A DNA stretch of 64,000 bases from Jonesiaceae bacterium BS-20. GTDB taxonomy: Bacteria; Actinomycetota; Actinomycetes; Actinomycetales; Cellulomonadaceae. Below, in pieces: positions 1 to 9,708 of the stretch. The notes below the pieces were generated by a model, which made no database searches, was not told where the DNA came from, and worked only from the letters and a program-made list of their open reading frames with translations. How positions within the stretch are numbered: the stretch's first letter is position 1; every line of letters begins with the position of its first letter. The translations under genes were made by a program, and so were the position numbers. The stretch spans positions 806,001-870,000 of the forward strand of contig CP146203.1 in assembly GCA_039995105.1 (NCBI GenBank). The letters are read 5' to 3'.

Positions 1-1815
1 TACTACGGGCTTGGACCCGAGGACAACCTTGTACGTATCGAATTCTGATACGTGCGCAAATGCAGTGTCCAGGTTGATCTCGTCTTCGACGGACTCGTGG
101 TTACCCTCCGAGCCTTCGAGTGGGCGACGGTAGATCATGGTGTGCTGCATGTAGTTTGCGTCATCACGGTCTGGGTAGTCCTCGCGGAAGTGGCCACCGC
201 GTGACTCCTTGCGGTTGAGCGCTGCAATAACCGTGACCTCAGCGAGGTCCAGCAAGAAGCCGAGCTCGAGAGCCTCAAGCAGGTCCGTGTTAAACATTTT
301 GCCCTTGTCCTGGACTGAAACGTTCTTATACCGGCCCTGAAGCACCCGAATATCAGCCAGTGCCTGGCGTAGGGACTCGTCGGTGCGGAAGACCTGGGCG
401 TTAGCGTCCATGGTCTCCTGTAGCGCGCTACGTACCTCGGCTACGCGCTCACCGTCTGGGCGCGTGCGTAGTTCTTCAAGCTGGCGTACCACGGGTAGGT
501 GGGCCTCAGCTGGCAGGTCAATGAAGCTCGCGGTCTTGGCGTAGGCGGCGGCGCTGCGTCCGGCGCGCTTACCAAAGACGTTGATATCGAGCAGGGAGTT
601 GGTACCCAAGCGGTTGGCGCCGTGGACCGAAACGCAGGCCACCTCACCGGCCGCATAGAGGCCACGAACAACATCGGTTGAGTTCCGTAGAACTTCGGTT
701 TCAATGTTGGTTGGGATGCCGCCCATTGCGTAGTGCGCGGTTGGGTATACCGGAACCGGTTCCGTGTATGGCTCAATACCTAGGTAGGTACGTGCAAACT
801 CGGTGATATCTGGAAGCTTGGCGTCGATGTGAGCCGGTTCCAGGTGGGTCAGGTCAAGCAGAACGTAGTCCTTGTTTGGCCCGGCACCACGGCCTTCACG
901 GACCTCATTTGCCATTGAGCGCGCAACAATATCGCGCGGGGCAAGGTCCTTAATGGTCGGTGCGTAACGCTCCATGAAGCGTTCACCATCACCGTTACGT
1001 AGAATTCCACCCTCACCACGGGCAGCCTCAGACAGCAGGATGCCCAAGCCCGCAAGGCCGGTTGGGTGGAACTGGAAGAATTCCATGTCCTCAAGTGGCA
1101 GTCCGCGGCGTAGAGCCAGGGCCATGCCGTCACCGGTCAGGGTGTGAGCGTTTGAGGTGGTCTTGAAGATCTTGCCCGCGCCGCCGGTTGCAAAGACGAT
1201 CGACTTGGCCTGGAAGACGTGAATCTCACCGGTCGCAAGGTCGTAGGCAACCACGCCGGTTGCGTTGACCTCTTCGCCATCGGGGACATGCCCAGCAGAT
1301 AGATCGTGATCAACGATGAGGTCGAGCACGTAGAACTCGTTAAAAAATTCAACGTCTTGCTTGACGCAGTTTTGGTACAGGGTCTGCAAGATCATGTGCC
1401 CGGTGCGGTCAGCTGCGTAGCAGGCGCGGCGTACGGCAGCTTCACCGTGGTTACGGGTGTGTCCACCGAAGCGGCGCTGGTCGATCTTGCCTTCTGGGGT
1501 GCGGTTAAACGGCAGGCCCATGCGCTCAAGGTCGAGAACAGCGTCAATGGCTTCTTTGGCCATGACCTCTGCTGCGTCCTGGTCTACCAGGTAGTCGCCA
1601 CCCTTGACGGTGTCAAAGGTGTGCCACTCCCAGTTGTCTTCTTCCACGTTGGCCAGTGCGGCGCACATGCCGCCCTGAGCAGCACCCGTGTGGGAACGGG
1701 TTGGGTAAAGCTTTGAAATAACGGCTGTGCGGGCTTCCCCGGATGCCTCCAGTGCTGCGCGCATTCCCGCGCCACCGGCTCCGACGATCACTACGTCGTA
1801 CTGATGGATCTGCAT
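1..1815 (-). CDS. sdhA: Succinate dehydrogenase flavoprotein subunit, 3' end cut by window edge
   Basis: Catalytic subunit that oxidises succinate to fumarate on the cytoplasmic face of the membrane and passes electrons through covalently bound FAD to SdhB. The complement reads open from an ATG at 1815 to base 1. The N-terminal dinucleotide-binding motif is VGAGGAG (about residues 11-17), followed by a HTGAAQGG stretch of the FAD site, [15 protein letters not shown] further in, and a C-terminal region ending [10 protein letters not shown]. Family members usually end about ten residues later, so only the last few codons should be missing. It lies 41 bp downstream of sdhD, and sdhB probably follows outside the window. 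The start is preceded by an AGGAGG-type ribosome site. Confidence 0.95.
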   Translation of the reverse strand, partial: MQIHQYDVVIVGAGGAGMRAALEASGEARTAVISKLYPTRSHTGAAQGGMCAALANVEEDNWEWHTFDTVKGGDYLVDQDAAEVMAKEAIDAVLDLERMGLPFNRTPEGKIDQRRFGGHTRNHGEAAVRRACYAADRTGHMILQTLYQNCVKQDVEFFNEFYVLDLIVDHDLSAGHVPDGEEVNATGVVAYDLATGEIHVFQAKSIVFATGGAGKIFKTTSNAHTLTGDGMALALRRGLPLEDMEFFQFHPTGLAGLGILLSEAARGEGGILRNGDGERFMERYAPTIKDLAPRDIVARSMANEVREGRGAGPNKDYVLLDLTHLEPAHIDAKLPDITEFARTYLGIEPYTEPVPVYPTAHYAMGGIPTNIETEVLRNSTDVVRGLYAAGEVACVSVHGANRLGTNSLLDINVFGKRAGRSAAAYAKTASFIDLPAEAHLPVVRQLEELRTRPDGERVAEVRSALQETMDANAQVFRTDESLRQALADIRVLQGRYKNVSVQDKGKMFNTDLLEALELGFLLDLAEVTVIAALNRKESRGGHFREDYPDRDDANYMQHTMIYRRPLEGSEGNHESVEDEINLDTAFAHVSEFDTYKVVLGSKPVV

Positions 1816-1856
1816 CTTGTTCGATGCCTCCTGTTTAGAAGTTTGAAGGGGAACGA

Positions 1857-2303
1857 TCAGGCGGTGCAGATCGAGGGGAGCAGGTCTGCCGGGGCGCCGG
1901 GTGGGCACGGTTCAAACGTGAAGATCACAAGGGTACCGAGCACCACGGTGATGGTGAAGGCCAAGTACAACAGTACTTTCAGCGTTGCCCGGGTGCGGTA
2001 CTTCTCTGCGTAGTCGTTGATCACCGTGCGGACACCATTGGTGCCGTGAATCATAGCGAGCCAGAGCATGAGCAGGTCCCAGATTTGCCAAAACGGACTG
2101 GACCACTTGCCACCAACAAAGGCGAAGTCGATTGCGTTGACGCCCTCGCCCACCATGAGGTTGACAAAGAGGTGACCGAAGATCAGGACAACAAGTAGGA
2201 CACCGGACCCGCGCATAAAGAGCCAAGACCACAGTTCGTAGTTGGACCTGGTGATCTTCTTACGCTTATATGGCGCGCGTGGGTTTGGAATAGCAGTAGT
2301 CAT
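1857..2303 (-). CDS. sdhD: Succinate dehydrogenase membrane anchor subunit SdhD
   Basis: Hydrophobic anchor that, with SdhC, holds the SdhAB dimer at the membrane and supplies the quinone and haem sites. The 148-residue product has three predicted membrane spans (roughly 29-47, 70-90 and 107-128) and a short basic N-terminus ([15 protein letters not shown]). The segment [18 protein letters not shown] resembles the conserved haem-histidine region of the family. Its ATG overlaps the sdhC stop (TGATG), which points to translational coupling, and sdhA follows in the same direction. The assignment rests on position between sdhC and sdhA plus the three-helix pattern, because these anchors are poorly conserved. 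Confidence 0.9.
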   Translation of the reverse strand: MTTAIPNPRAPYKRKKITRSNYELWSWLFMRGSGVLLVVLIFGHLFVNLMVGEGVNAIDFAFVGGKWSSPFWQIWDLLMLWLAMIHGTNGVRTVINDYAEKYRTRATLKVLLYLAFTITVVLGTLVIFTFEPCPPGAPADLLPSICTA

Positions 2304-2683
2304 CAGTGACCCCCAAAGACATTCATGAGGTGACGTGGCAGGAAGCCGGCCATGGTGGCAACGACGAGTCCCACAACAATCCAGAGCATCAGACGTTGGT
2401 ACTTAGGACCCTTGGCCCAGAAGTCCACCAGGATGATGCGGATACCGTTGAAGGCGTGGAACACAATCGCTACAACGAGCCCGGCTTCACCAAGACCCAT
2501 GATGGGGGTTTGGTAAGTACCGATCACAGCGTTGTACGCCTCAGGTGACACGCGCACCAGGGCGGTGTCGAGGACGTGAACAAGTAGGAATAGGAAAATA
2601 AGTACGCCGGTTACGCGGTGCGCAACCCAAGACCACATGCCTTCACGGCCGCGATAGAGCGTACCTGCAGGTGCGCTTGGCAC
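2303..2683 (-). CDS. sdhC: Succinate dehydrogenase cytochrome b556 subunit SdhC
   Basis: Second membrane anchor of complex II and first gene of the operon. The 126-residue protein contains GMWSWVAHRVTGVLIFLF, the conserved opening of SdhC, then LVHVLDTALV and HAFNGIRIIL, where the family places quinone-site and haem-ligand residues, and three membrane spans. It starts with GTG at 2683 behind a clear AGGAGG site. The gene is divergent from the guanylyltransferase gene, with about 250 bp between them that must hold both promoters. No terminator separates it from sdhD. Confidence 0.92.
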   Translation of the reverse strand: MPSAPAGTLYRGREGMWSWVAHRVTGVLIFLFLLVHVLDTALVRVSPEAYNAVIGTYQTPIMGLGEAGLVVAIVFHAFNGIRIILVDFWAKGPKYQRLMLWIVVGLVVATMAGFLPRHLMNVFGGH

Positions 2684-2935
2684 TTTGGCGCCTCCTGTGG
2701 GAGCGAGTAGGGGTTGAGGCTTGTCCGCGTGGTGGCGGCGCAGTATTTACTGTCAACTTTGACCACGCGTAAAAGTCCCTGATTTCTCTCCACTGTAGTG
2801 AATAAAAAGTGCCGTTGTTGCAAAGTCCATGATTTTCGAACGCGTTTACCAAAGTTTGTGAGACATCCCACAGGGTGGGACGGCTTGATTCCGAAAGGCG
2901 TTATTAATTTGTCCACTATTGAGTATGCTCTGGAT

Positions 2936-4051
2936 ATGAATCACGCTGAAAATGATTTCTTTGCCGTTGTTCCGGCTGGTGGAGCAGGGACGAGGCTGTG
3001 GCCGCTATCGAGGTCCGGCTTCCCTAAGTTCTTGCATGACCTCACCGGAAGTGGCCGCACGCTCATTCAGGCCACCGTGGATCGGGTAGTCCCACTATGC
3101 GGCTCAAGCAATGTGATGGTTGTGACCGGCCAAGCGCATGAGGCCGCAATTCGGAGCCAGATCCCCGAGTTAGCTGACGGCGCGGTCTTGGCCGAGCCTT
3201 CTCCGCGTGATTCGATGGCGGCGATTGGGCTGGCAGCGGCGGTTCTGCAGGTAAGACACGGTGATGTCATCATCGGTTCGTTTGCCGCGGACCACGTGAT
3301 TACTGACGATGCCGGATTTCAGCAGGCGGTACGTGACGGTATTGTTGCCGCACGCGCCGGCTATGTAGCCACCATTGGGATTTCTGCGACACGTCCGTCA
3401 ATCGCCTTTGGATACATCCATACGGGAGGCTCTCTGGATCTGCCCGGAGCGCGCTCGGTACGCAAGGTTTCAAGCTTTACCGAGAAGCCAGACGCTCTCA
3501 CGGCCCAGCGCTACTTGGCAACCGGGCAATACCGCTGGAATGCGGGAATGTTCATTACCAAAGTGTCGGTCCTGTTGGACCACCTGGCTCGGCTGCACCC
3601 GGCGCTTCACGCGGGACTGGTTGAGATCGCACAGGCTTGGGACACCGCGGACCGGCAAGCGACGCTCGACCGAGTTTGGCCCGGGTTGGACAAGATTGCT
3701 ATTGACCATGCGGTAGCGGAGCCGGTTGCAGCTGCCGGAGGTGTTGCTGTGGTCCCGGCCAGTTTTGGCTGGGATGACGTAGGTGACTTTAATTCACTGG
3801 CCGCGCTGTTACCGGCCGAGGATGATTCTGGTTCTAAGGTTCTCGGCGACCCAGGTCAGGTAATTCGAATCCAAAGTGCCGGATCCGTAGTGGTTCCCGG
3901 GGGAGGCCGGGTGGTGACAGTCTTGGGACTCGATGACGTAATCGTTGTTGACACCCCGGACGCACTCCTGGTGACCACCCGCGCGCGGGCGCAACAGGTC
4001 AAGGACATCATAGGAGAGTTGCGTTCTAGGGATTTAGACGAGCTCATTTAA
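2936..4051 (+). CDS. manC: Mannose-1-phosphate guanylyltransferase (GDP-mannose pyrophosphorylase)
   Basis: Makes GDP-mannose from mannose 1-phosphate and GTP for cell-envelope glycoconjugates. The nucleotidyltransferase signature PAGGAGTRLWPLSR is at residues 13-26, a family EKPD motif follows, and GWDDVGDF lies in the C-terminal part. At 371 residues it is the short form without a fused phosphomannose isomerase domain. The open frame extends upstream to 2798, but I start at ATG 2936: the motif then sits at the usual distance from the N-terminus, and TATGCT at 2924-2929 is exactly 6 nt ahead, as expected of a leaderless transcript. No Shine-Dalgarno sequence is visible there. Confidence 0.9.
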   Translation: MNHAENDFFAVVPAGGAGTRLWPLSRSGFPKFLHDLTGSGRTLIQATVDRVVPLCGSSNVMVVTGQAHEAAIRSQIPELADGAVLAEPSPRDSMAAIGLAAAVLQVRHGDVIIGSFAADHVITDDAGFQQAVRDGIVAARAGYVATIGISATRPSIAFGYIHTGGSLDLPGARSVRKVSSFTEKPDALTAQRYLATGQYRWNAGMFITKVSVLLDHLARLHPALHAGLVEIAQAWDTADRQATLDRVWPGLDKIAIDHAVAEPVAAAGGVAVVPASFGWDDVGDFNSLAALLPAEDDSGSKVLGDPGQVIRIQSAGSVVVPGGGRVVTVLGLDDVIVVDTPDALLVTTRARAQQVKDIIGELRSRDLDELI

Positions 4052-4160
4052 TCCTCGGCACGTCGCGGCCAGGAGGTTTTGGGCTGGTCTGGCGGTTCGC
4101 GGATTGTTTCAAGCCGTGAACCCAACTTAGCAATTGCCTAGAACCAGATAGTCTGGATTG

Positions 4161-5345
4161 GTGACCTCCAAAAACTCCGCGCGGATTACCGAACTTACTC
4201 AGGCCCTCCAAGATGAACTGATCGCCATCAGGCGAGATATTCATGCGCACCCGGAGTTGGCGCGTGCGGAAAAACGCACCACCGCGCTGCTAGCTGAGCG
4301 GCTCCGTCAGGCGGGGCTCTATCCGCGACTGCTCAAGGGGACGGGGCTCACCTGCGATATTGGGCCCTCAGTTGAAGAAACCGGACTTGAACTCATTGGC
4401 TTGCGCGCGGATATTGATGCCTTGCCGCTCCAGGAGAGCAGCGGGTTGCCATTTGCGTCGACCAACCCCGGGGTGAGTCACTCATGCGGTCACGACGTCC
4501 ACGCAACGGTTGTCCTGGGTGCAGGGCTAGTCCTTGCCCAACTGGCTCAGGAAGGTAAACTCGCCCGCGGCGTGCGGCTCTTGTTCCAACCGGCAGAAGA
4601 AGTCCAGCCCGGGGGAGCGCTCGATCTCGTTGCCCAAAATGTTATGGATGACATCAGCGAGATTTACGCGGTGCACTGCGAACCCAAGATCGACGCCGGC
4701 ATCATCGGTACCCGGATCGGCCCGATAACGTCCGCGTGCGACACCATCACCGTGACCGTCAGTTCCTCGGGAGGGCACACCTCTCGACCGCACCTAACCG
4801 GGGACGTTGTGTACGCACTCGGTGAGATCATCACCGAAGTCCCAGCCGTGCTGGGCCGCCGGCTCGACCCGCGCTCGGGTGTCAATCTAACGTGGGGATC
4901 TGTTCAAGCGGGCTCTGCACCCAACGCAATTCCGGCATCGGGAATTATTACCGGAACTTTACGCTGCCTCGACGTTAGCGCGTGGGAACAAGCTGCGGAG
5001 TTGCTGACCAACACCACCAAACTAGTCGCAGCCGCATACGGGGTAGACGTAGCCGTCCACCACCAGCGCGGGGTGCCACCGGTAGTCAACCACGAGGACT
5101 GCACCCTCAACTTGGAAGAGGCGGCGCGGGACACACTGGGTCCCCAGGCTGTGGTTCTGACGGAGCAATCGCTTGGCGGCGAAGACTTTGCCTGGTACTT
5201 GACCAAGGCCAACGGTGCCCTTGCACGGTTGGGGACCCGTACCCCGGGCGGAAAATCTTACGATATTCACCGCTCTGACCTCATCATTGACGAATCTGCG
5301 ATCGCAGCAGGGGTAGGCATGCTGGCGCGGGTGGCCGGCCGCTAA
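4161..5345 (+). CDS. M20-family amidohydrolase (N-acyl amino acid / hippurate hydrolase type)
   Basis: Zinc peptidase-like enzyme, probably a cytoplasmic hydrolase of N-acylated amino acids or a related amide. Family motifs are GLRADIDALPLQ, SCGHDVHATVVLGAG with metal-binding Cys and His, FQPAEEVQPGGA with the catalytic Glu pair, and GGEDFAWYL near the C-terminus. About 394 residues is normal length. The frame can begin with TTG at 4158 or GTG at 4161. I prefer GTG because TAGTCT at 4149-4154 lies 6 nt before it, the leaderless spacing. Substrate cannot be told from sequence. A strong hairpin follows at 5412. Confidence 0.85.
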   Translation: MTSKNSARITELTQALQDELIAIRRDIHAHPELARAEKRTTALLAERLRQAGLYPRLLKGTGLTCDIGPSVEETGLELIGLRADIDALPLQESSGLPFASTNPGVSHSCGHDVHATVVLGAGLVLAQLAQEGKLARGVRLLFQPAEEVQPGGALDLVAQNVMDDISEIYAVHCEPKIDAGIIGTRIGPITSACDTITVTVSSSGGHTSRPHLTGDVVYALGEIITEVPAVLGRRLDPRSGVNLTWGSVQAGSAPNAIPASGIITGTLRCLDVSAWEQAAELLTNTTKLVAAAYGVDVAVHHQRGVPPVVNHEDCTLNLEEAARDTLGPQAVVLTEQSLGGEDFAWYLTKANGALARLGTRTPGGKSYDIHRSDLIIDESAIAAGVGMLARVAGR

Positions 5346-5411
5346 CTCCAATTGTCCACGTGTTTGACATATAAATCTCAGAAACTGGACTCGATGCGAG
5401 AAAACTCCAAA

Positions 5412-5450
5412 AATTCGGTGTCCGCGCAATCCGACACCGAATTGTTATCG
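5412..5450 (+). terminator. Hairpin terminator after the amidohydrolase gene
   Basis: An 11-bp perfect inverted repeat, AATTCGGTGTC (5412-5422) and GACACCGAATT (5433-5443), with a 10-nt loop is followed by a T-rich stretch. It stands 67 bp after the amidohydrolase stop and well before the lipoprotein start, so it most likely ends the upstream transcript. Confidence 0.6.
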
Positions 5451-5461
5451 TTTAGTTACTG

Positions 5462-5481
5462 GACGTTAACGGCTTAACGTC
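5462..5481. promoter_or_regulatory. Perfect 8-4-8 palindrome upstream of the nucleoside transporter operon
   Basis: GACGTTAA (5462-5469), CGGC, TTAACGTC (5474-5481) form a perfect dyad. It stands about 160 bp before the lipoprotein start and just after a terminator, in the only plausible promoter region for the operon. Its sequence differs from the LacI-type sites at 11087 and 19391, so a separate regulator is implied. The protein that binds it is unknown. Confidence 0.5.
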
Positions 5482-5642
5482 TAGAGTTACTTACATAATC
5501 CCCGTCGTACTCTGAAGGGGTGGAAGTACCGCTGAACTGCCAATAGGCATCTCGCCTCGGCAACGCAAGATGAAGCTGCACCCGATGCATCTTTTAATCT
5601 GCATAGTTGTCTTTTCCCAACTCGCATACAGGAGAACTTAAA

Positions 5643-6755
5643 GTGAAGAAGTTCGCAAAGATTGCTGCTATCGGTGCAGCCGCCGCATTGACGCTGGCCG
5701 GTTGTGGCACCGCACCAGATGAGACCCCATCCAAATCCCCTGAGGCAACCTCAACAGACTCCGCCGAGCCAACACCTACCGACAAGGTCGACTTCCTCGG
5801 TTGCATGGTTTCCGACTTCGGTGGATTCGATGACAAGTCCTTCAATGAGACGTCATACAACGGACTCAAGCGTGCTGAGACAGAACTTGGCATCACCATG
5901 AAAGTTGCCGAGTCAACCGACGCGAGCGACTACCCGGTCAACATCAACGCAATGGTCCAAGAGGGCTGTGACATCATCGTCAACGTCGGGTTTGGACTTG
6001 CGGACGACACACTGGATGCCGCAATCAAGAACCCAGACACGAACTTTGCACTGGTGGACTCGGGCGTCAGTGAACCACAAGATAACGTCAAGGCCTTGCT
6101 CTTTAACACCCAAGAGGCTGCTTTCCTTGCCGGCTACGTAGCCGCAGGCGTGACCAAGACTGGCACCGTAGCGACGTTCGGTGGAATGGCATTCCCATCT
6201 GTGACGATCTTTATGGATGGATTTGTTGACGGCGTCGCCGCTTACAACGAAGCCAATGGAACGGACGTGAAGGCCATTGGATGGGACAAGGAAACCCAGA
6301 AGGGCTCCATGACCGAGACCTTTGATGAGATCGGTGCGGGCAAGACCATGAGCGAAGACCTTATTAACCAAGGTGCCGACATCATCATGCCGGTCGCTGG
6401 CCCGGTTGGTGCAGGCGCTCTGGCAGCGGCAAGTGAAAAGGAAGGCATCTACGTCATTGGCGTAGACTCCGACTTCTTTGTTGAGCACCCTCAGTACCAG
6501 GACTACGTGCTCACCTCCGTCATGAAGGCTATGGACCTTGCGGTATTCGAAACCGTTCAGTCCGCCATGAAGGGCGAATTTAGCGCAGAGACCTACGTTG
6601 GAACACTGGCTAATGGAGGTGTGGCACTTGCTGAATTCCACAACCTTGACAGCCTAGTATCCGACGATGTCAAGAAGGACGTCGAAGACCTCAAGGCGAA
6701 GATCATTTCCGGCGAACTAGTGATTGAGTCACCAAGTGCCACGGAAGTCAACTAG
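5643..6755 (+). CDS. BMP-family nucleoside-binding lipoprotein of an ABC transporter
   Basis: Substrate-binding component of a nucleoside importer, anchored to the outer face of the membrane. The lipobox is LTLAGC, with Cys about 20 residues after GTG 5643. AGGAG at 5631 fits this start, whereas the longer frame from 5607 would spoil the signal peptide. The mature protein carries family features such as LGCMVSDFGGFDDKSFNE and, later, IYVIGVDSDFF. Full length is 370 residues. It heads an operon with a double ATPase and two permeases, followed by nucleoside-degrading enzymes, which suggests purine or pyrimidine nucleosides as ligands. A hairpin right after the gene probably raises its level relative to the membrane parts. 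Confidence 0.9.
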   Translation: MKKFAKIAAIGAAAALTLAGCGTAPDETPSKSPEATSTDSAEPTPTDKVDFLGCMVSDFGGFDDKSFNETSYNGLKRAETELGITMKVAESTDASDYPVNINAMVQEGCDIIVNVGFGLADDTLDAAIKNPDTNFALVDSGVSEPQDNVKALLFNTQEAAFLAGYVAAGVTKTGTVATFGGMAFPSVTIFMDGFVDGVAAYNEANGTDVKAIGWDKETQKGSMTETFDEIGAGKTMSEDLINQGADIIMPVAGPVGAGALAAASEKEGIYVIGVDSDFFVEHPQYQDYVLTSVMKAMDLAVFETVQSAMKGEFSAETYVGTLANGGVALAEFHNLDSLVSDDVKKDVEDLKAKIISGELVIESPSATEVN

Positions 6756-6785
6756 CAACTGACGCAGAAGTACAATCTTGATGTG

Positions 6786-6815
6786 TGTGGCCCCGGGTAT
6801 TAAGCCGGGGCCACA
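6786..6815 (+). terminator. Attenuating hairpin between binding protein and ABC ATPase genes
   Basis: TGTGGCCCCGG (6786-6796) pairs perfectly with CCGGGGCCACA (6805-6815) across an 8-nt loop, with no T-run after it. In ABC operons such a hairpin after the binding-protein gene usually protects its mRNA or causes partial termination, giving excess binding protein. Confidence 0.6.
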
Positions 6816-6898
6816 TCCGTCAGGTTGGATATTGAGTCCCGTGCGCACCGAAGCGCACACGTACTGCACACTTGCACAGGCGCGGAAGGCGTAAGGGC

Positions 6899-8485
6899 AT
6901 GAAGCTGGAACTACGCGGCATCACTAAGAAATTTGGTTCCTTCACTGCCAATGACCAAATTGACTTGGTTATTGAAGAGGGCGAAATCCACGCTCTGCTG
7001 GGGGAGAACGGTGCGGGTAAGAGCACCTTGATGAACGTGATTTATGGTCTGTATGACGCAGATGAGGGTCAACTCCTAATTGATGATCAGGAGGAAAGTT
7101 TCTCGGGCCCGGGCGATGCGATGGCTGCCGGAATTGGAATGGTTCACCAGCACTTTATGCTGGTACCGGTTTTCACCGTGGCCGAGAACGTTATCCTAGG
7201 GTTTGAGCCCACCGGCAAGACAGGCATCATTAGTCTAAAAGAAGCTCGCCGCCGGGTTAAGGAGATCTCAGACAAATTTGGATTCAACGTTGATCCAGAT
7301 GCACGGGTAGAGGATCTGCCGGTTGGAGTTCAGCAGCGTGTCGAGATTATCAAGGCGCTCTCGCGTGATGCCCAAGTCCTGATTTTGGATGAGCCCACGG
7401 CCGTTTTGACACCTCAGGAAACTGACGAGCTCATTGAGATCATGCGGCAATTGAAAGCGAATGGGACTTCGATCGTCTTCATCACCCACAAATTGCGTGA
7501 GGTCAAAGCCGTCGCTGATCGAATTACCGTTATTCGGCGCGGCAAGGTTGTTGGGACCCAGAGTCCGGATGCCTCGGAGACTGAGCTGGCATCTGCGATG
7601 GTTGGCCGCAGCGTCAACCTAGGGGTAGACAAGGAGACCGCAAAGGTGGGCGATGTCCGGCTCAAGATCCGTGATTTGTCGCTGCTAGCTGACAACGGTG
7701 TTCCGGTTCTACAAAATATTGATCTAGATGTTGCTGCCGGGGAAATCTTGGCAATTGCGGGTGTCCAAGGAAATGGCCAAACCGAGATTACCGAGACCAT
7801 CTTGGGGATGCACCCAAAGGCTTTCGGGTCAATTGAACTTAACGGCGCACAGATTTTGGGTAACTCCATTAAGGAGGTGCTGAACCAAGGAATAGGCTTT
7901 GTTCCCGAAGACCGCTCCAAGGATGGCATGATTGCCGAGTTCACAATCGAGGAGAACTTGATCCTTGACGTCTTTGATCAGCCCCCCTTTGCTAAAGGAT
8001 GGGGCATTCAACAAGATGTGGTCGCCAAAAATGCGGCAAAGTACATAGACCTTTTCGATGTACGGACTCAGTCTGCAAAATCGCTGGGCTCTCAACTCTC
8101 CGGCGGAAACCAGCAAAAAGTAGTATTGGCGCGGGAAATGTCACGCCCACTGCAACTCTTTATCGCATCCCAGCCCACTCGAGGGCTTGACGTCGGATCG
8201 ATCGAATTTGTGCACAAGCGCATTGTGTCCGAACGCGACGTAGGAACCGCTGTCATCATTGTCTCGACCGAGCTAGATGAGGTTTTGGCTTTAGCAGACC
8301 GGATCGCGATCATGTACGAGGGAAAGATAGTAGGCATAGTTGGCCCAGAGACCAGCCGAGACGTGCTTGGTTTGATGATGGCTGGACTTTCTCTAGAGGA
8401 AGCGCAGGAGCAGGCAGCGAAGCATACAACTGCTCTCGGGCAAGCCGACAAAGCAAGTGATAACCCAATTGGAGGCGCACTGTGA
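6899..8485 (+). CDS. Nucleoside ABC transporter, tandem ATP-binding protein
   Basis: Energises import through the two permeases that follow. It contains two ATPase halves. The first has Walker A GENGAGKST (about residues 38-46), signature LPVGVQQRVEIIKAL and Walker B VLILDEPT. The second has a degenerate Walker A (GVQGNGQTE) and signature LSGGNQQKVVLAREM, as in RbsA- and NupA-type proteins where only one site is canonical. I start at ATG 6899 behind a purine-rich site rather than at the upstream 6872 codon, because MKLELRGITKKFG is the usual beginning. Its stop overlaps the next start (GTGA), so the operon is tightly coupled. Confidence 0.92.
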   Translation: MKLELRGITKKFGSFTANDQIDLVIEEGEIHALLGENGAGKSTLMNVIYGLYDADEGQLLIDDQEESFSGPGDAMAAGIGMVHQHFMLVPVFTVAENVILGFEPTGKTGIISLKEARRRVKEISDKFGFNVDPDARVEDLPVGVQQRVEIIKALSRDAQVLILDEPTAVLTPQETDELIEIMRQLKANGTSIVFITHKLREVKAVADRITVIRRGKVVGTQSPDASETELASAMVGRSVNLGVDKETAKVGDVRLKIRDLSLLADNGVPVLQNIDLDVAAGEILAIAGVQGNGQTEITETILGMHPKAFGSIELNGAQILGNSIKEVLNQGIGFVPEDRSKDGMIAEFTIEENLILDVFDQPPFAKGWGIQQDVVAKNAAKYIDLFDVRTQSAKSLGSQLSGGNQQKVVLAREMSRPLQLFIASQPTRGLDVGSIEFVHKRIVSERDVGTAVIIVSTELDEVLALADRIAIMYEGKIVGIVGPETSRDVLGLMMAGLSLEEAQEQAAKHTTALGQADKASDNPIGGAL

Positions 8486-9708
8486 GTATTTCAGCACCGA
8501 GCACGGCGGCTCCCAAAGATGAGTCCCCGCAGAAGCCGAAGGAAACGCGCTTTAGTGGTGTCCTGCGGGAAATTACCCAAAGTAACGCAACCGTAGTTTT
8601 CCTTGCAATCGTAGCCGCACTGCTATTGGCCGCAGTGCTGGTAGCAGCAGCAAGTTCTGAGGTTCAGCGCACGGCCGGCTACCTTTTTGCCCGCCCAACC
8701 GACTTCTTTGGCGCAGTTTGGGACGCAGTAGGTGGGGCGTACTACTCACTGTTCCGTGGTGCAATCTTTGATCCGCAGGCAAAAGACTTTACCCGGATGA
8801 TTAAGCCAATTACCGAAACATTGACTTCGTCAACACCGCTGATCTTTGCGGGGCTGGGATTGGGTATTGGATTTAGGTCCGGAATCTTCAACATTGGTGC
8901 CCAGGGGCAGGTTATCTTGGGGGCGGTCTTCTCCGGTTTCATCGGGTTTACCTTCCAGCTGCCATTCGGCGTGCACATGCTAGTTGCCATGATCGGTGGG
9001 TTGCTGGCTGGAGCCTTTTGGGGTGGTATCGCCGGTTTCCTCAAAGCAAGATTTGGTGCCAACGAGGTTATCGTCACGATCATGTTGAACTCGATCGCAG
9101 GGTTCCTCATGTCCTATCTCCTGACAACATCGGCGTTTATCCGACCGGGCAGCAATAATCCAATCTCTCAGCGTGTCCATGACACCGCAATGTTCCCAAA
9201 CCTGTTGGGCGATCCGTTCCGCCTCCACTTAGGGTTTGTGTTTGCGCTGCTAGCGGCGTGGGCGGTTTGGTGGCTCATGGAGCGCTCAACCCTGGGATTC
9301 AAGTTCCGTGCGGTGGGCTTCAACGCCGATGCCGCTAGAACCGCCGGTATCAAGGTCAGTGCTACCTACCTGTACGTCATGCTCGTCTCTGGTGCACTAG
9401 CTGGCCTCGGTGGAGTAGCCCAGTCGCTAGGAACCGAGGGAGCACTTCAAGAAGGCGTTGCCGGGTCGATTGGTTTTGATGCGATTACGGTTGCCTTGTT
9501 GGGCAGGTCGCGGCCGCTAGGCATTGTTGGTGCAGCACTACTTTTTGGTGCGCTGCGGGCAGGTTCACCGCTCATGCAGGCCGCAAGTAACACGCCGATT
9601 GATATTGTTCAGGTTGTTCAGGCCCTGGTAGTTCTCCTCATTGCCGCGCCACCGCTGGTGCGAGCCATGTTCCGTCTACCCGTTCCTGCTAAGGAGGTTC
9701 AAGCATGA
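8482..9708 (+). CDS. Nucleoside ABC transporter permease 1
   Basis: Integral membrane subunit of the importer, 408 residues with about nine to ten hydrophobic segments. The stretch FRSGIFNIGAQGQ is the hallmark of branched-chain and nucleoside type permeases; GANEVIVTIMLNSIAGFL and GFNADAARTAGI are typical of the YufP-like group. Start GTG 8482 overlaps the ATPase stop. A 40-residue hydrophilic N-terminal tail precedes the first span. It pairs with the next permease, which it overlaps by 4 bp. Confidence 0.9.
   Translation: MSISAPSTAAPKDESPQKPKETRFSGVLREITQSNATVVFLAIVAALLLAAVLVAAASSEVQRTAGYLFARPTDFFGAVWDAVGGAYYSLFRGAIFDPQAKDFTRMIKPITETLTSSTPLIFAGLGLGIGFRSGIFNIGAQGQVILGAVFSGFIGFTFQLPFGVHMLVAMIGGLLAGAFWGGIAGFLKARFGANEVIVTIMLNSIAGFLMSYLLTTSAFIRPGSNNPISQRVHDTAMFPNLLGDPFRLHLGFVFALLAAWAVWWLMERSTLGFKFRAVGFNADAARTAGIKVSATYLYVMLVSGALAGLGGVAQSLGTEGALQEGVAGSIGFDAITVALLGRSRPLGIVGAALLFGALRAGSPLMQAASNTPIDIVQVVQALVVLLIAAPPLVRAMFRLPVPAKEVQA

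Noticed and set aside
5482-5642. Purine riboswitch before the nucleoside transporter
   Set aside because: I could not find the three-way junction core of known purine aptamers; only the palindrome and T-rich DNA are visible.
5913-6641. Long open frame (242 codons) antisense to the BMP lipoprotein gene
   Set aside because: The sense frame encodes a clear lipoprotein with lipobox and family motifs; the antisense translation is rich in His, Arg and Val without any motif.
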